DNA from: Micromonospora sp. KC606
GTDB lineage: Bacteria > Actinomycetota > Actinomycetes > Mycobacteriales > Micromonosporaceae
NCBI RefSeq assembly: GCF_004348675.1
Contig: NZ_SMKN01000003.1
Span: 36,535-100,534 of the forward strand
Length of the DNA: 64,000 nucleotides
Direction of reading: 5' to 3'
Below, piece after piece: positions 42,443-52,298 of this stretch. The position numbers and the translations under genes were made by a program. Numbering within the stretch: the first letter of the stretch is position 1; every line of letters starts with the position of its first letter. The notes beneath the pieces were generated by a model. That model made no database searches. It was not told the origin of the DNA and worked only from the letters and a program-made list of their open reading frames with translations.

Positions 42443-43438
42443 GTGCTTACCATTGGGGAGCCGCCACAACCGCATGCCCTGATGACAGTCGAGGAGTTCG
42501 TGACCGGGCTCCGGCGCCTGCGCCGGTGGTCCGGGCTCACCTACCGGCAGCTCGCTGCCCGGGCCCGCGAGTCCGGCGACTTCCTGCCGGCGAGCACCGT
42601 CGCCTCCGCGCTGAGTCGCACCAGCCTGCCCCGGGAGGAACTGGTCGCCAGTTTCGTCCGCGCCTGTGGGCAGGACGAGGCGACCGTGCAGGAGTGGCTG
42701 GCGGTGCGCAGGGCCCTCGCCGCCGGAACTGAGTCGTCGGCCCTCGCCGACGGACCAGAGCCACCGGCAACCAACGAGGGCCGCGTCGGGTCGGTGGATG
42801 CCGGCGAAGGCGGCGGCACCGCCACGCCACTCCCGGCCCGGACGATGGCCGCTGGGCGGGCCGGGGCCAGCCGCCGGCGCCTCGTCCCCGTGCTCGCCCT
42901 CGCGATGCTCGCCGTCCCGGCCGGTCTGGTTGGCTGGGCGGTCAACAGCGGAGAGCGCCCCTCGGCAGCGGAGTCGCACCCGGCTCCCTTGAACGGCGGC
43001 AACCGCATCCGGTCGACCGTCACCGACCTGTGCCTGTCCGAGGTGGCCGGCTCGGATACCGGTCACCTGACGCTCGCCAACTGTGCCACCAGCCATCCCG
43101 ACATGTCCCTGCGCCGGCTACCGGACGGCACGTACCAGATCGAGACCGACCACCCGAAATTCGGCGCGGGTTGCACCGGCGTCGAGGAGGCCAACCCGTC
43201 GCCCGGCGCGCTGCTGGCCGACAGCTACTGCGGCCAGCGCGGGGTAGCCGAACAGTTCCGCCTGCATCCCGTCACCGAACCCGTCGCCGGTTACCGGCTG
43301 GAACTTGTGCACAGCGGGCTCTGCATGACCATCCCCAGCCCGGGTGCCGCCGGGACGCCGCCCCGCTACGCCGTCCAGCAGCCGTGCCGCACCGACAACC
43401 CCGAGCAGATCTTCACCTTCACCAGCCCGGTGCCCTGA
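42443..43438 (+). CDS. Membrane protein with cytoplasmic HTH-like domain and extracytoplasmic ricin-like domain
   Basis: 331 residues. The N-terminal 85 residues resemble an XRE-type HTH (FVTGLRRLRRWSGLTYRQLA, ASTVASALSRTSLPREEL) followed by CGQDEATVQEWLAVRRAL. A polar linker leads to one transmembrane helix (LVPVLALAMLAVPAGLVGWA, about 152-171). The C-terminal 150 residues contain paired cysteines and ricin/beta-trefoil-like features: RSTVTDLCLSEVAG, CMTIPSPG and QPCRTDNPEQIFTF. Similar HTH-TM-lectin proteins are found widely in actinomycetes without an assigned role. GTG 42443 or ATG 42482 may be the start. Confidence 0.75.
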   Translation: MLTIGEPPQPHALMTVEEFVTGLRRLRRWSGLTYRQLAARARESGDFLPASTVASALSRTSLPREELVASFVRACGQDEATVQEWLAVRRALAAGTESSALADGPEPPATNEGRVGSVDAGEGGGTATPLPARTMAAGRAGASRRRLVPVLALAMLAVPAGLVGWAVNSGERPSAAESHPAPLNGGNRIRSTVTDLCLSEVAGSDTGHLTLANCATSHPDMSLRRLPDGTYQIETDHPKFGAGCTGVEEANPSPGALLADSYCGQRGVAEQFRLHPVTEPVAGYRLELVHSGLCMTIPSPGAAGTPPRYAVQQPCRTDNPEQIFTFTSPVP

Positions 43439-43505
43439 CCGGGCTCGCAATCTCTCGCACAGTCACTGGAGGCCATTAACCAGAATGGGCTCGCCGGCGA
43501 GGTCA

Positions 43506-43790
43506 CTAACCGGGCCGCTGACCGATGTCAATTCCCTGGAAGCGTGGAGGGTTCCGTTCTGCGGCTTCGGCCTCCATGGCCTGCGCCGTTGATCGTTTGT
43601 AGTCGATAGGCGAGCGCTCGTCGCAGACGGAGTGCCGGCGGCGGTGGTTGCAGAAGTCGGTCATCCAGGGGGCGATCTTGACTCGGGCCTCGGCGCGGGT
43701 GCGGAACTGACGGCGGTGGACGTCCTCGACCTTGATGGTGAAAAAGGGTGGCCTCGGCGACGGCGTTGTCGAAGCACGACCCGACCCGAG
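43506..43790 (-). pseudogene. IS3-family transposase C-terminal fragment
   Basis: GSCFDNAVAEA is readable in one minus frame, continuing after a frameshift as FTIKVEDVHRRQFRTRAEAR and MTDFCNHRRRHSVCDERSP, the end of the IS3 OrfB integrase. The catalytic core upstream is missing. The relic ends about 90 bases from the ileS T-box leader. Confidence 0.75.
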
Positions 43791-43881
43791 ACCGGCGGCA
43801 CCGGTCGGCCGGCCCGGCTCGCCCGGCCGCCTCCGCGTCGCCGGTGCGCCCCGTTGATCCGCTATCGTTGTGTGCGGCGTT

Positions 43882-44113
43882 GAAGGGGACGAGTACCGCC
43901 GAACGCAGCCAGGAGCGACCCGGGGACGGTGGAAGCCCGGGGGCGTGCACGGCGGGAAGATCACCCCGGAGCCGTCGGAGGAAAGGCCTCGGCCGAGTAG
44001 AACCGACCGTACGACCAACGAGAGGGCCGCATGCGGCCAAGGAGGGTGGTACCGCGGGGCCGGCCGGCCTCGTCCCTCCGCCGGAGCACGAGCACGCATC
44101 CGACGGAGGAGTC
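43882..44113 (+). ncRNA. T-box riboswitch, isoleucine, before ileS
   Basis: The leader has the 5' GAAGGGGACGAGTAC element (43882-43896), a specifier loop GGGAAGATCACCCC with ATC, an Ile codon, at 43960-43962, and the invariant T-box GGTGGTACCGCG (44045-44056) that pairs with the uncharged tRNA 3' end. The ileS ribosome binding site GGAGG (44105-44109) lies downstream, consistent with the translational, sequestrator-type T-boxes of actinobacterial ileS genes. The short stem I also fits that group. Confidence 0.9.
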
Positions 44114-47100
44114 ATGTACCGCAGCGTCCCGACCCAGGTCGACCTTCCCGCTATCGACCACGAGATCCTCAACTTCTGGCGCGCGAACGACGTCTTCGCC
44201 CGCAGCCTCGAGCAGTCGCAGGGCCAGCCCGAGTGGGTGTTCTACGAGGGGCCGCCCACCGCCAACGGCATGCCGGGCGCCCACCACATCGAGGCCCGGG
44301 TCTTCAAGGACATCTTCCCTCGCTACAAGACCATGAAGGGGTTCCACGTCGCCCGAAAGGCGGGCTGGGACTGCCACGGGCTGCCGGTCGAGCTGGCCGT
44401 CGAGCGGGAGCTGGGTTTCTCTGGCAAGCAGGACATCGAGAAGTTCGGCATCGCCGAGTTCAACGCCCGCTGCCGCGAGTCGGTCACCCGGCACACCGAC
44501 GCCTTCGCCGAGCTCACCGAACGGATGGGCTACTGGGTCGACATGCACGACGCCTACCGGACCATGGATTCCGAGTACATCGAGTCCGTCTGGTGGTCGC
44601 TGAAACAGATCTACGACAAGGGCCTGCTCGTCCAGGATTTCCGCGTCGCGCCATGGTGCCCGCGGGACGAGACGGGCCTGTCCGACCACGAACTCGCCCA
44701 GGGTTACGAGACCGTCGTGGACCCCTCGGTCTACGTCCGGTTCCCCCTGACCTCGGGTCCGCTGGCCGGCAACACGTCGCTGCTGGTCTGGACGACGACG
44801 CCATGGACGCTGCCGTCGAACGTCGCGGTCGCCGTACACCCGGACGTCCGGTACGTCGTCGCGACCGACGGCAACGAGCGGCTAGTGGTCGCGGAGCCGC
44901 TCTTCGCCGCCGCGCTCGGGGACGGGTGGGATCTCACCGGGGAGTCGTTCCGGGGCAAGGAGCTGGAGCGCTGGAACTACCGGCCTCCGTTCTCCCTCCT
45001 GGAGATCCCCGACGCGCACATGGTGATCCTCGCGTCGTACGTGACCACGGACAGCGGCACCGGTCTGGTCCACCAGGCACCGGCCTTCGGCGCGGAGGAC
45101 CTCGCCAGCAGCCGGGTGTACGGACTGCCCATGGTCAACCCGGTGCAACCGGACGGCCGCTTCGAGCCCGAACTGCCGCTGATCGGCGGGTTGTTCTTCA
45201 AGGCGGCGGACCGGCCGCTGGTCGAGGACCTCAAGGCCCGCGGACTGCTGTTCAAGGACGAGCCGTACGAGCACAGCTACCCGCACTGCTGGCGGTGCCA
45301 CACCGCGCTGATCTACTACGCCCAGCCCTCCTGGTACATCCGGACGACCGAGATCCGGGACAGGCTGCTGGCCGAGAACGAGCGCACCACGTGGCACCCG
45401 GCCACCGTGAAGCACGGCCGGTACGGCGACTGGTTGAACAACAACGTCGACTGGGCGCTGTCCCGGCGGCGATACTGGGGCACCCCGCTGCCGATCTGGC
45501 AGTGCCCCGAGGAGCACCTTACGTGCGTCGGCTCGCTCGCCGAACTCGGTGAGCTGACCGGGACGGACCAGTCCGGCCTGGATCCGCACCGGCCGTACAT
45601 CGACGAGGTCACCTTCGCCTGCCCGGACTGCGGCGGGACGGCGCGGCGGGTGCCGGAGGTGATCGACGCCTGGTACGACTCCGGCTCGATGCCCTTCGCG
45701 CAGTTCGGCTACCCCTACCGGAACGCCGACCTGTTCGCCCAGCGCTATCCGGCGCAGTTCATCTCCGAGGCCATCGACCAGACCCGCGGGTGGTTCTACA
45801 CGCTGATGGCGGTCGGCACGCTGGTCTTCGACCGGTCGCCGTACGAGACGGTGGTCTGCCTCGGCCACATCCTCGCCGAGGACGGCCGGAAGATGTCCAA
45901 GCACCTGGGCAACATCCTGGAGCCGATCCCGCTCATGGAACGGCACGGCGCGGACGCCGTCCGCTGGTTCATGGCGGCGGTGGGCTCGCCGTGGTCGGCC
46001 CGCCGGGTGGGGCACACGGCCCTGCAGGAAGTCGTCCGGAAGGTCCTCCTGACGTACTGGAACACGGCCGCCTTCCAGGCGCTGTACGGCCGTACCGCCG
46101 GATGGTCCCCGTCGGCGGCCGATCCGGCGCCCGCGGACCGCCCGGTGCTCGACCGGTGGCTGCTCTCCGAGCTGAACATCCTCGTACGCGAGGTCGACGC
46201 CGCCATGGCGAACTTCGACACGCACCAGGCGGGTCGGCTGTTGTCGACCTTCATCGACGACCTCTCCAACTGGTACGTCCGGCGCAGCAGGCGACGCTTC
46301 TGGCGGGGGGACCCGGCGGCGCTCGCGACCCTTCACGAGGCGCTCACCACGCTGACCCTGCTGCTGGCGCCGCTCACCCCGTTCGTCGCCGAGCGGATCT
46401 GGCAGGACCTGGTCGTGGCGGTGACTCGGGACGCCACCTCGTCGGTGCACCTCGCGGAGTACCCGGTCGCCAACCCGTCACTGATCGACCCCGCGCTGTC
46501 GCGCCAGATGGCACTGGCCCGGCGGCTCGTCGAGCTGGGCCGTGTCGCACGCGCCGAGTCCGGCATCAAGGTGCGTCAGCCGCTGGCCCGCGCGCTGGCT
46601 TCGGTGGCGAACTTCGACGAGCTCACCCCGGACCTGCGGGCCGAGATCGCGGCGGAGCTGAACGTCGGCTCGGTCACCGCCGTCGGCACGGCGGGCACGT
46701 CGCTGCTGGACACGACCGCCAAGGCGAACTTCCGCACCCTGGGCAGGCGGTTCGGCAAGACCGTGCAGCAGGTCGCCGCGGCCATCGCCGCGGCGGACGC
46801 GGTCTCGCTCAGCGCCTCGCTGCGGGAGACGGGCTCGGCGACCGTCCCGGTCGGGGACGACCTCGTGAGCCTCGGCCCGGACGAGGTCGTGATCATCGAG
46901 ACGCCGCGTGAGGGTTGGGCGGTGGCCTCGGACGCCGGGGCGACCGTGGCGCTTGACCTGCACCTCACCCCGGAACTGCGCCGGGCCGGTACGGCGCGGG
47001 ACGCGATCCGGCAGATCCAGGAGGCCCGCAAGTCCAGCGGGCTGGAGGTGACCGACCGGATCGTGCTGCGGTACCGGGCGACGCGGGAGGAAACGGCGCT

Positions 47101-47239
47101 CGCGCTGACCGAGCACCGTGATCTCGTCGCGGAGGAGGTGCTCGCCACGGACTGCGCCGCGGGCGAGCCGTCCTGGCCGGACGCCGAGCCGTTCACCGAC
47201 CCGTCGCTCGGGCTGACCTTCTGGCTCCGCCGGGCCTGA
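44114..47239 (+). CDS. ileS: Isoleucyl-tRNA synthetase
   Basis: The 1041-residue class I synthetase charges tRNA-Ile. The HIGH-like segment is NGMPGAHHIEARVFKDIFPR. The editing domain has LLVWTTTPWTLPSN. The KMSKS loop is EDGRKMSKHLGN. The anticodon-binding region has DDLSNWYVRRSRRRFWRGD. Length and sequence match the standard actinomycete enzyme. One oddity: the usual zinc-ligand-like CPRCGTGLSDHE is CPRDETGLSDHE here, losing one Cys of a CxxC pair, while the partner CWRC pair (YPHCWRCHTALIYY) is kept. It stands alone between IS relics rather than in a cell-division/lspA neighbourhood. Confidence 0.96.
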   Translation: MYRSVPTQVDLPAIDHEILNFWRANDVFARSLEQSQGQPEWVFYEGPPTANGMPGAHHIEARVFKDIFPRYKTMKGFHVARKAGWDCHGLPVELAVERELGFSGKQDIEKFGIAEFNARCRESVTRHTDAFAELTERMGYWVDMHDAYRTMDSEYIESVWWSLKQIYDKGLLVQDFRVAPWCPRDETGLSDHELAQGYETVVDPSVYVRFPLTSGPLAGNTSLLVWTTTPWTLPSNVAVAVHPDVRYVVATDGNERLVVAEPLFAAALGDGWDLTGESFRGKELERWNYRPPFSLLEIPDAHMVILASYVTTDSGTGLVHQAPAFGAEDLASSRVYGLPMVNPVQPDGRFEPELPLIGGLFFKAADRPLVEDLKARGLLFKDEPYEHSYPHCWRCHTALIYYAQPSWYIRTTEIRDRLLAENERTTWHPATVKHGRYGDWLNNNVDWALSRRRYWGTPLPIWQCPEEHLTCVGSLAELGELTGTDQSGLDPHRPYIDEVTFACPDCGGTARRVPEVIDAWYDSGSMPFAQFGYPYRNADLFAQRYPAQFISEAIDQTRGWFYTLMAVGTLVFDRSPYETVVCLGHILAEDGRKMSKHLGNILEPIPLMERHGADAVRWFMAAVGSPWSARRVGHTALQEVVRKVLLTYWNTAAFQALYGRTAGWSPSAADPAPADRPVLDRWLLSELNILVREVDAAMANFDTHQAGRLLSTFIDDLSNWYVRRSRRRFWRGDPAALATLHEALTTLTLLLAPLTPFVAERIWQDLVVAVTRDATSSVHLAEYPVANPSLIDPALSRQMALARRLVELGRVARAESGIKVRQPLARALASVANFDELTPDLRAEIAAELNVGSVTAVGTAGTSLLDTTAKANFRTLGRRFGKTVQQVAAAIAAADAVSLSASLRETGSATVPVGDDLVSLGPDEVVIIETPREGWAVASDAGATVALDLHLTPELRRAGTARDAIRQIQEARKSSGLEVTDRIVLRYRATREETALALTEHRDLVAEEVLATDCAAGEPSWPDAEPFTDPSLGLTFWLRRA

Positions 47240-47247
47240 GGTGTCGC

Positions 47248-47279
47248 GGTGCCGCGGACGCCAGGGCGTCCGCGGCACC
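47248..47279. terminator. 14-bp hairpin terminator of ileS
   Basis: GGTGCCGCGGACGC (47248-47261) and its perfect complement (47266-47279) enclose a 4-base loop, 8 bases after the ileS stop. Confidence 0.8.
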
Positions 47280-47293
47280 CGCCCCACAAAATG

Positions 47294-47610
47294 TCAGGCC
47301 ACGACCTGACCGAGTTCGGCGATCTCGATGTTGAGAACGTTGATCAGCTGGACCTGGCTGGACACGATCGCCGCGCACCAGCCAGCTGCCGGTGATGGGC
47401 ATGATCCAGACGCACAATCTCCGCCAGCACGTACGCATCCCCGGCGTCGGACTTCGCACCAGAGGTGGAATGCCGCTCTCGGTACCGCGCCACCGACATC
47501 GGGTCGATCGCATACACCTGATACCCCACCGCGACCAGCGCCTGCACCCACGTGCCACGGTCGGTCTCAACGTCGGCCTTGCTCGAGACCCACACAAATC
47601 GATCACCGGG
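47294..47610 (-). pseudogene. IS110-family transposase relic
   Basis: On the minus strand, SSKADVETDRGTWVQALVAV, GYQVYAIDPMSVARYRERHS and GAKSDAGDAYVLAEIVRLDH form the N-terminal RuvC-like DEDD domain of an IS110 transposase. A second piece in another frame, VQLINVLNIEIAELGQVV, comes from the middle of the protein. About 75 percent of the roughly 400-residue protein is missing. It abuts the ileS terminator. Confidence 0.75.
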
Positions 47611-47664
47611 AAGGTACGCCCTTCTCGGTGGATCCACAGGTCTTGAACATTGCTCTCGCGCTAG

Positions 47665-47814
47665 ACCACTGCCGCGCTCCGGTCCATCGAACAACTCTCG
47701 CCCAAAGCGCGCGAAGGCATCGCCGCGATCACCCAGAACATCCTGAACATGGAGCAAGCCGCGCAGACTCCGCCTGACCCGTCGGCGAGGAAGCGCGGAC
47801 AGACAGACGACTGA
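47665..47814 (+). pseudogene. Possible C-terminal end of an HTH regulator
   Basis: A frame encoding ALRSIEQLSPKAREGIAAIT, QNILNMEQAAQTPPDPSARK and RGQTDD ends at 47814. It looks like the helical tail of an XRE-type regulator, but no start or HTH is present upstream, where the IS110 relic lies. Confidence 0.3.
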
Positions 47815-47867
47815 CTCCGGTGGTCCGCGGTACGCACTGTTCTCGGCTACGTCCGGATGCCGGGCGT

Positions 47868-48272
47868 TCACCTTCGTCGCCGGTATCGGGCCGGCCCTGA
47901 CCTTCGTTCGCGCCCGGTCATGAGCGACCACGCGCGGACCGCCGCATGATGCAGTCCGGTGCAAGGCCACCTTGCCTCTCGCCCCGGCTCAGGCCCGCGG
48001 CGGGAGGAGTTGCCGGAATAACCCTCGAGAAGGATCGGATCCAGGTGCCGGACCGGGACGCGATCGTGAACGGTGATTTTGCTGGTCTGGTTGCAGGAAA
48101 CGCAGGCGGCCAGGAGCCAGTTGGCGAGGAGTTCGCCGTTGGCATTGACGCGGGACTTCCCGTCGCCGGTGCTGGCGAGGCCGCAATGGCAGTGGACGTG
48201 GCCGAACGCTAGCAGGGCAGGGCGCGTGCGCCGAACGGTCCAGGACAAAACGATATGAGGACGCGTAGACAT
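47868..48272 (-). pseudogene. DUF1062-like protein, truncated
   Basis: From ATG 48272 the protein begins MSTRPHIVLSWTVRRTRPAL. It then carries a C/H-rich segment HCHCGLASTGDGKSRVNANG, and ELLANWLLAACVSCNQTSK. This resembles DUF1062, a family of about 190 residues with two CxxC-like pairs and a conserved RVNAN. After LDPILLEGYSGN the similarity ends in arginine-rich sequence that reads as out-of-family. I call it a C-terminally damaged gene. Function of DUF1062 is unknown. Confidence 0.5.
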
Positions 48273-48895
48273 GATCTCTCTGAAGATCTGACGGAAGGCA
48301 TGGGACAAGAGCCGACGGGGACGTCGGCAACCGATGCGCGGGGAACGTGTCAGGTCTAAAGAGCAGGCGGCGTCACGCGGGGTGAGGTCCTCTCGTGAGT
48401 GGGGCGGAGAAGAAAATCCAGTTACAGGGTAGGACGGGGCGGGCTGGCGAGACGATCCCGTTTTTGTCCTGGTGCCGAGCTGTGAGGGGCGGGGTCGGCG
48501 AGCTCGACCGCGCGCCATCGCCCTGCGACCGCTTGCTGCCGTCTTCCGGCCGCTTCCCGTGGGACTTGTTCCTCCTGTTGGCCTTCGCTCTGTCCTTCGG
48601 CAGTCTCGCGGGACGACCGCCGCCTTCCTGCCGCGGCGGATTGGTGAACAGAGCGGACAAAAGCCGCCGCCTCGAAAGCCCGAGCCCGGGCATCCGTCGT
48701 CATCAAATCGACCCTCGCATCGCGGCAGATGGTTCGCCTCGCAACGGGCCCTGATCTGTAGACGTCCTCCAGGCCGGTGGGCTTGCGGACACTGCCGTTA
48801 CCGGCGGGGAGCGGCACTCGCATGTCTGCCGTGTCTGGCAGTGACTTCGAAACCGGATAGCCATGCCGGCTCGGCCGGTGCGATGATCGGCACCT
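48273..48895. other. Region without recognisable gene
   Basis: Several open frames exist on both strands but none shows a convincing ribosome binding site, family motif or hydrophobic/charged pattern expected of a protein. I see no clear repeat. It lies between the DUF1062 relic and the tRNA-like sequence. Confidence 0.5.
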
Positions 48896-48929
48896 AAGTC
48901 GCTAGCTCAACTGGATAGAGCATTCGACT
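48896..48929 (+). tRNA. 5' half of a tRNA-like sequence, interrupted by the Tn3-family element
   Basis: AAGTCGC (48896-48902) is the acceptor strand, a D-arm with GCTC (48905-48908) and GAGC (48918-48921) follows, then TTCGA (48923-48927) and CT. TTCGA pairs with TCGAA at 59668-59672, and five of seven acceptor bases pair with 59695-59701 beyond the transposon. The first two acceptor bases (AA instead of GG) do not pair, so the gene may already have been defective. Confidence 0.6.
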
Positions 48930-48934
48930 GAGTA
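48930..48934. repeat. Target-site duplication GAGTA, left copy
   Basis: GAGTA directly before the left inverted repeat is repeated directly after the right one (59608-59612). A 5-bp duplication is the normal signature of Tn3-family transposition and proves insertion as a unit. Confidence 0.92.
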
Positions 48935-48978
48935 GGGGTGCCGGTAACGAACGTGTCATCGGCCGCCAATTAGTTGAT
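48935..48978 (+). repeat. Left terminal inverted repeat of the transposon
   Basis: It begins GGGGTGCCGGTAACGAACGT and continues to 48978. It matches the complement of the right end at 43 of 44 positions, the single mismatch being at base 36. Starting with GGGG is typical of Tn3-family ends. Confidence 0.93.
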
Positions 48979-49029
48979 CTCTGCTGAGGGTGCTGCGCTG
49001 GCGCTGTTGCGACGGCACGATGAGCGATC

Positions 49030-51983
49030 GTGAGCAGAGCACCCCTTGATATCGATGCGCTGGTGGAGCACTGGACGTTGCTCCCGGACGAGATGGATCT
49101 CGTCGTACGACGCCATGAGGCGACAAGGCTGGTCTTCGCCCTGTGGTTGAAGTTCTACACGCGCACCGGCCGGTTCCCCCGCGGCCGCGGTGAGCTGCCC
49201 GACGATGCGGTGGCGTTCGTGACCAAGCAGTTGGGCGTGTCGGCGGGCGATGCGTCGCTGGCGGAGTGGGAAGGCCGGACTGCGGAGCGGCACCGGGCGG
49301 CGATCCGGTCGCACCTGGGGTTTCGGGAGTGTTCGGTCGCGGATGCGGAGAAGCTGACCGGGTGGCTGGCCGGAGAGGTGGCGTGCAAGGAGCGCCGGTT
49401 CGAGCCGGTGCGTGAGGAGTTGCTGGCGCAGTGCCGGCGTGAGCGCATCGAGCCGCCGGCGGACGGGCGGGTTGAGCGGATCGTGCGTTCGGCGTTGCAC
49501 CAGGCGGAGGAGGCGCTGTGTCTGCGGGTGGTGTCGCGGTTGCCCGCTGATGTGGTGGTGCGGGTCGAGGAGCTGGCGGGCGGTGAGGATGACGGGCCGT
49601 CGCTGCTGGCGTTGATCAAGTCGGTGCCGGGGAACCTGAGTCTGGACACGATGCTGACGGAGATCGACAAGCTGAAGGCTGTCCGGGCGGTCGGCGTCCC
49701 GGCGGCGGCGTTCGCCGACGTTGCGCCGAAGGTCGTGGCCGGTTGGCGGGCCCGCGCGATGGTGGAGGCGCCGTCGCACCTTGCCCGGCATACCCCGCAG
49801 CTGCGGGTGACGCTGCTGGCGGCGCTGCTGCGGCTGCGGCTGCGGGAACTCACCGACACGCTCGTGGAGTTGCTGATCTCCACGGTGCACCGTATCGACG
49901 CGCGGGCGAACAAGAAGGTGACCCAGGAGCTGATCAACGAGTTCAAGAAGGTGACCGGCAAGGAGAACCTGCTGTTTCGCATCGCGGAGGCGGCGCTGAC
50001 CGCGCCGGACGCCGTAGTGCGGGAGGTGGTGTTCCCGGCTTCGGGTGGGGAGCAGACGCTGCGGGACCTGGTCGCGGAGTTCAAGAGCAAGGGCCCGACG
50101 TACCGCGCACGGTCAAGACGACCATGCGGGCCTCGTACACCAGCCATTACCGCAAGGGCCTGATCCGGCTGCTGGAGGTGCTGCAGTTCGGCAGTTCCAA
50201 CTCCACCCACCGGCCGGTCATCGACGCCCTGGACCTGGTGGCCCGCTATGCCAAGGGCAACGTCTACTACTACCCCGACGGTGAGCTGCCCCCGGCGCAC
50301 CGCGGCATCACGGGGGACTGGGAGGAGTTGGCGTTCAAGCCGGACAAGCGCGGCCGGAGGCGGGTCGTGCGGATGGTGTACGAGGTGTGCACCTTTCAGG
50401 CGCTGCGGGAGGCGCTGCGGTGCAAGGAGATATGGGTCGTCGGCGCCGACCACTTCCGCAACCCCGACGAGGACCTGCCCGCCGACTTCGAGGCCCGCCG
50501 CCACGAGCACTACGGCGCGCTGCGCAAGCCGCTGGATCCGACCGCGTTCATCACCGAGCAGATGCGCGCCGAGCTCGACGCCCTGCACGCGGGCCTGGCA
50601 CGTACGCCGTGGCTGTCGGTCAAGGCCCGCCCGGGCGGCGCGGCGATCAAGCTGGAGCCGTTGGACGCGCTGCCGGAGCCGCGCAACCTGCGCAGGCTCA
50701 AGCGGGAGATCGAGCGGCAGTGGGGCACGGTGCCGCTGATTGACATGCTGAAGGAGGCGGCGCTGCGTACCGGGTGCCTGACCGCGGCGGCCAACGTCGG
50801 CACGCGGGCCGGGCTGGACCCGGCGGTGCTGGCCGAGCGGCTGCTGTTGTGTGTGTACGGGTACGGCACCAACACCGGCATCAAGGCGGCGGCGGCCGGC
50901 GACCACGGCCACACCGAGGACGACCTGCGGTATGTTCGCCGGCGGTTCCTGTCGGCCGACACCGCTCGGGCGATGGCCGTGCAGATCGCCAACGCGACCT
51001 TCGCTGTGCGCTCCGAGCAGGTCTGGGGCACCGGGTCCACCGCCGTGGCCAGTGACTCGACGCACTTCGGCGCCTACGACCAGAACATCTTCACCCAGTG
51101 GCACTCCCGCTACGGTGGCCGTGGGGTGCTCATCTACTGGCATGTCGAACGCAAGTCGATGGCCATCCACTCGCAGCTGATCTCCTGTACCGCGTCCGAG
51201 GTCGCCGCGATGATCGAGGGCACGATGCGGCACGGCACCACGATGGAGGTCGAGGCGAACTACACCGACAGCCACGGCCAGTCCGAGATCGGCTTCGGCG
51301 TCACCCGGCTGCTGGGCTTCGACCTGCTGCCGCGGATCAAGCGCATCAACCACGTCAAGCTCTACCGGCCCGCCCCTGGCGAGGCCGGCGCCTGGCCGGG
51401 ACTGGCCCCGGCGATGATGGGCCGGTCGATCCGCTGGGATCTGATCGCCGAACAGTACGACCAGATGATCAAGTATGCGACGGCGATCCGGACCGGCACC
51501 GCTTCCACGGAAGCGATCCTGCGCCGGTTCACCCGTGCCGCCTCCCACCCCACCTACCAGGCGATGCTCGAGGTCGGCCGGGCCACCAAGACCATCTTCG
51601 TGGCCCGGTACCTGCGCGACCGGGACCTGCAGCGCGAGATCCACGACGGCCTCAACGTCGCCGAGGGCTGGAACGGCGGCAACCAGGTCCTGTTCTACGG
51701 CAAGGGCGGCGACATCGCCTCCAACCGCCGCGACGAGCAGGAGCTGTCCGTGGCCTGCCTGCACGTGCTGCAGGCCGCTGTCGCGTACGTCAACACGCTG
51801 CTCGTGCAAGACGTCCTGGCAGAACCGGCGTGGGCCGACACGCTCACCGCCGAGGACCGGCGTGGTCTGACCCCGCTGTTCTGGACCCACGTCGCCCCGT
51901 ACGGGGAGGTGAAACTCAACATGGCCAAGCGGCTGGAGTTGCGAGCCGACGCCGGCCCGGTGACGCAATCGGCGGCGGCGTGA
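49030..51983 (+). pseudogene. tnpA: Tn3-family transposase, single frameshift
   Basis: Two overlapping frames add up to a normal DDE transposase of about 985 residues. The first (GTG 49030 to about 50,105) has the N-terminal DUF4158 domain, ending in EFKSKGPTYRA. The second continues with TVKTTMRASYTSHYRKGL to 51,983. The catalytic residues are intact: D in VASDSTHFGAYD, D in NYTDSHGQSEIGF, E in DGLNVAEGWNGGNQ. One base gained or lost near 50,100-50,112 separates the frames. No slippery motif is evident. It reads inward from the left end. Confidence 0.9.
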
Positions 51984-52019
51984 CTGACGTGGCCGGGCAG
52001 GCACCCGCCCAGGCACATC

Positions 52020-52280
52020 TCATGTTGGGGCGGACGGCTGGCCGCGCAGGGCGGCTAGCCTCCGCTGGTACTCCTCGTCGTCGATCTCACCGGCGGCGTA
52101 GCGCCTGCGCAGTAACAGCTCCGCCTCTGGTGTCTGCGAAACGGTGTCCGGCCGCCCGCGGGCGGTCAGCACGCCGGTGCTGCGGACGAGCCACACGAGG
52201 CCGAGGAGCACTGTGACAATCAGGAGGATCGCCGGGATGGTCATGAAGGCCATCATGAGCATTCCGTTGCAGTACATCAT
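52020..52280 (-). CDS. Small membrane protein with SHOCT domain
   Basis: 86 residues: one transmembrane helix (MTIPAILLIVTVLLGLVWLV) and a C-terminal SHOCT motif (EAELLLRRRYAAGEIDDEEY). I chose ATG 52280, with GGGAGG 8 bases upstream. SHOCT proteins are common near copper and other metal-stress genes and may promote oligomerisation; the exact role is unknown. Confidence 0.8.
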   Translation of the reverse strand: MMYCNGMLMMAFMTIPAILLIVTVLLGLVWLVRSTGVLTARGRPDTVSQTPEAELLLRRRYAAGEIDDEEYQRRLAALRGQPSAPT

Positions 52281-52298
52281 CACTGTCACCTCCCGCGT

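Noticed and set aside
44114..47239. ileS as a dedicated mupirocin-type resistance synthetase
   Set aside because: Length and sequence match the normal actinomycete IleRS throughout, and no mupirocin-like biosynthetic genes are nearby.
50095..50115. Programmed ribosomal frameshift in the transposase
   Set aside because: No slippery heptamer or downstream pseudoknot is evident, and the Tn3 family does not normally use this mechanism.
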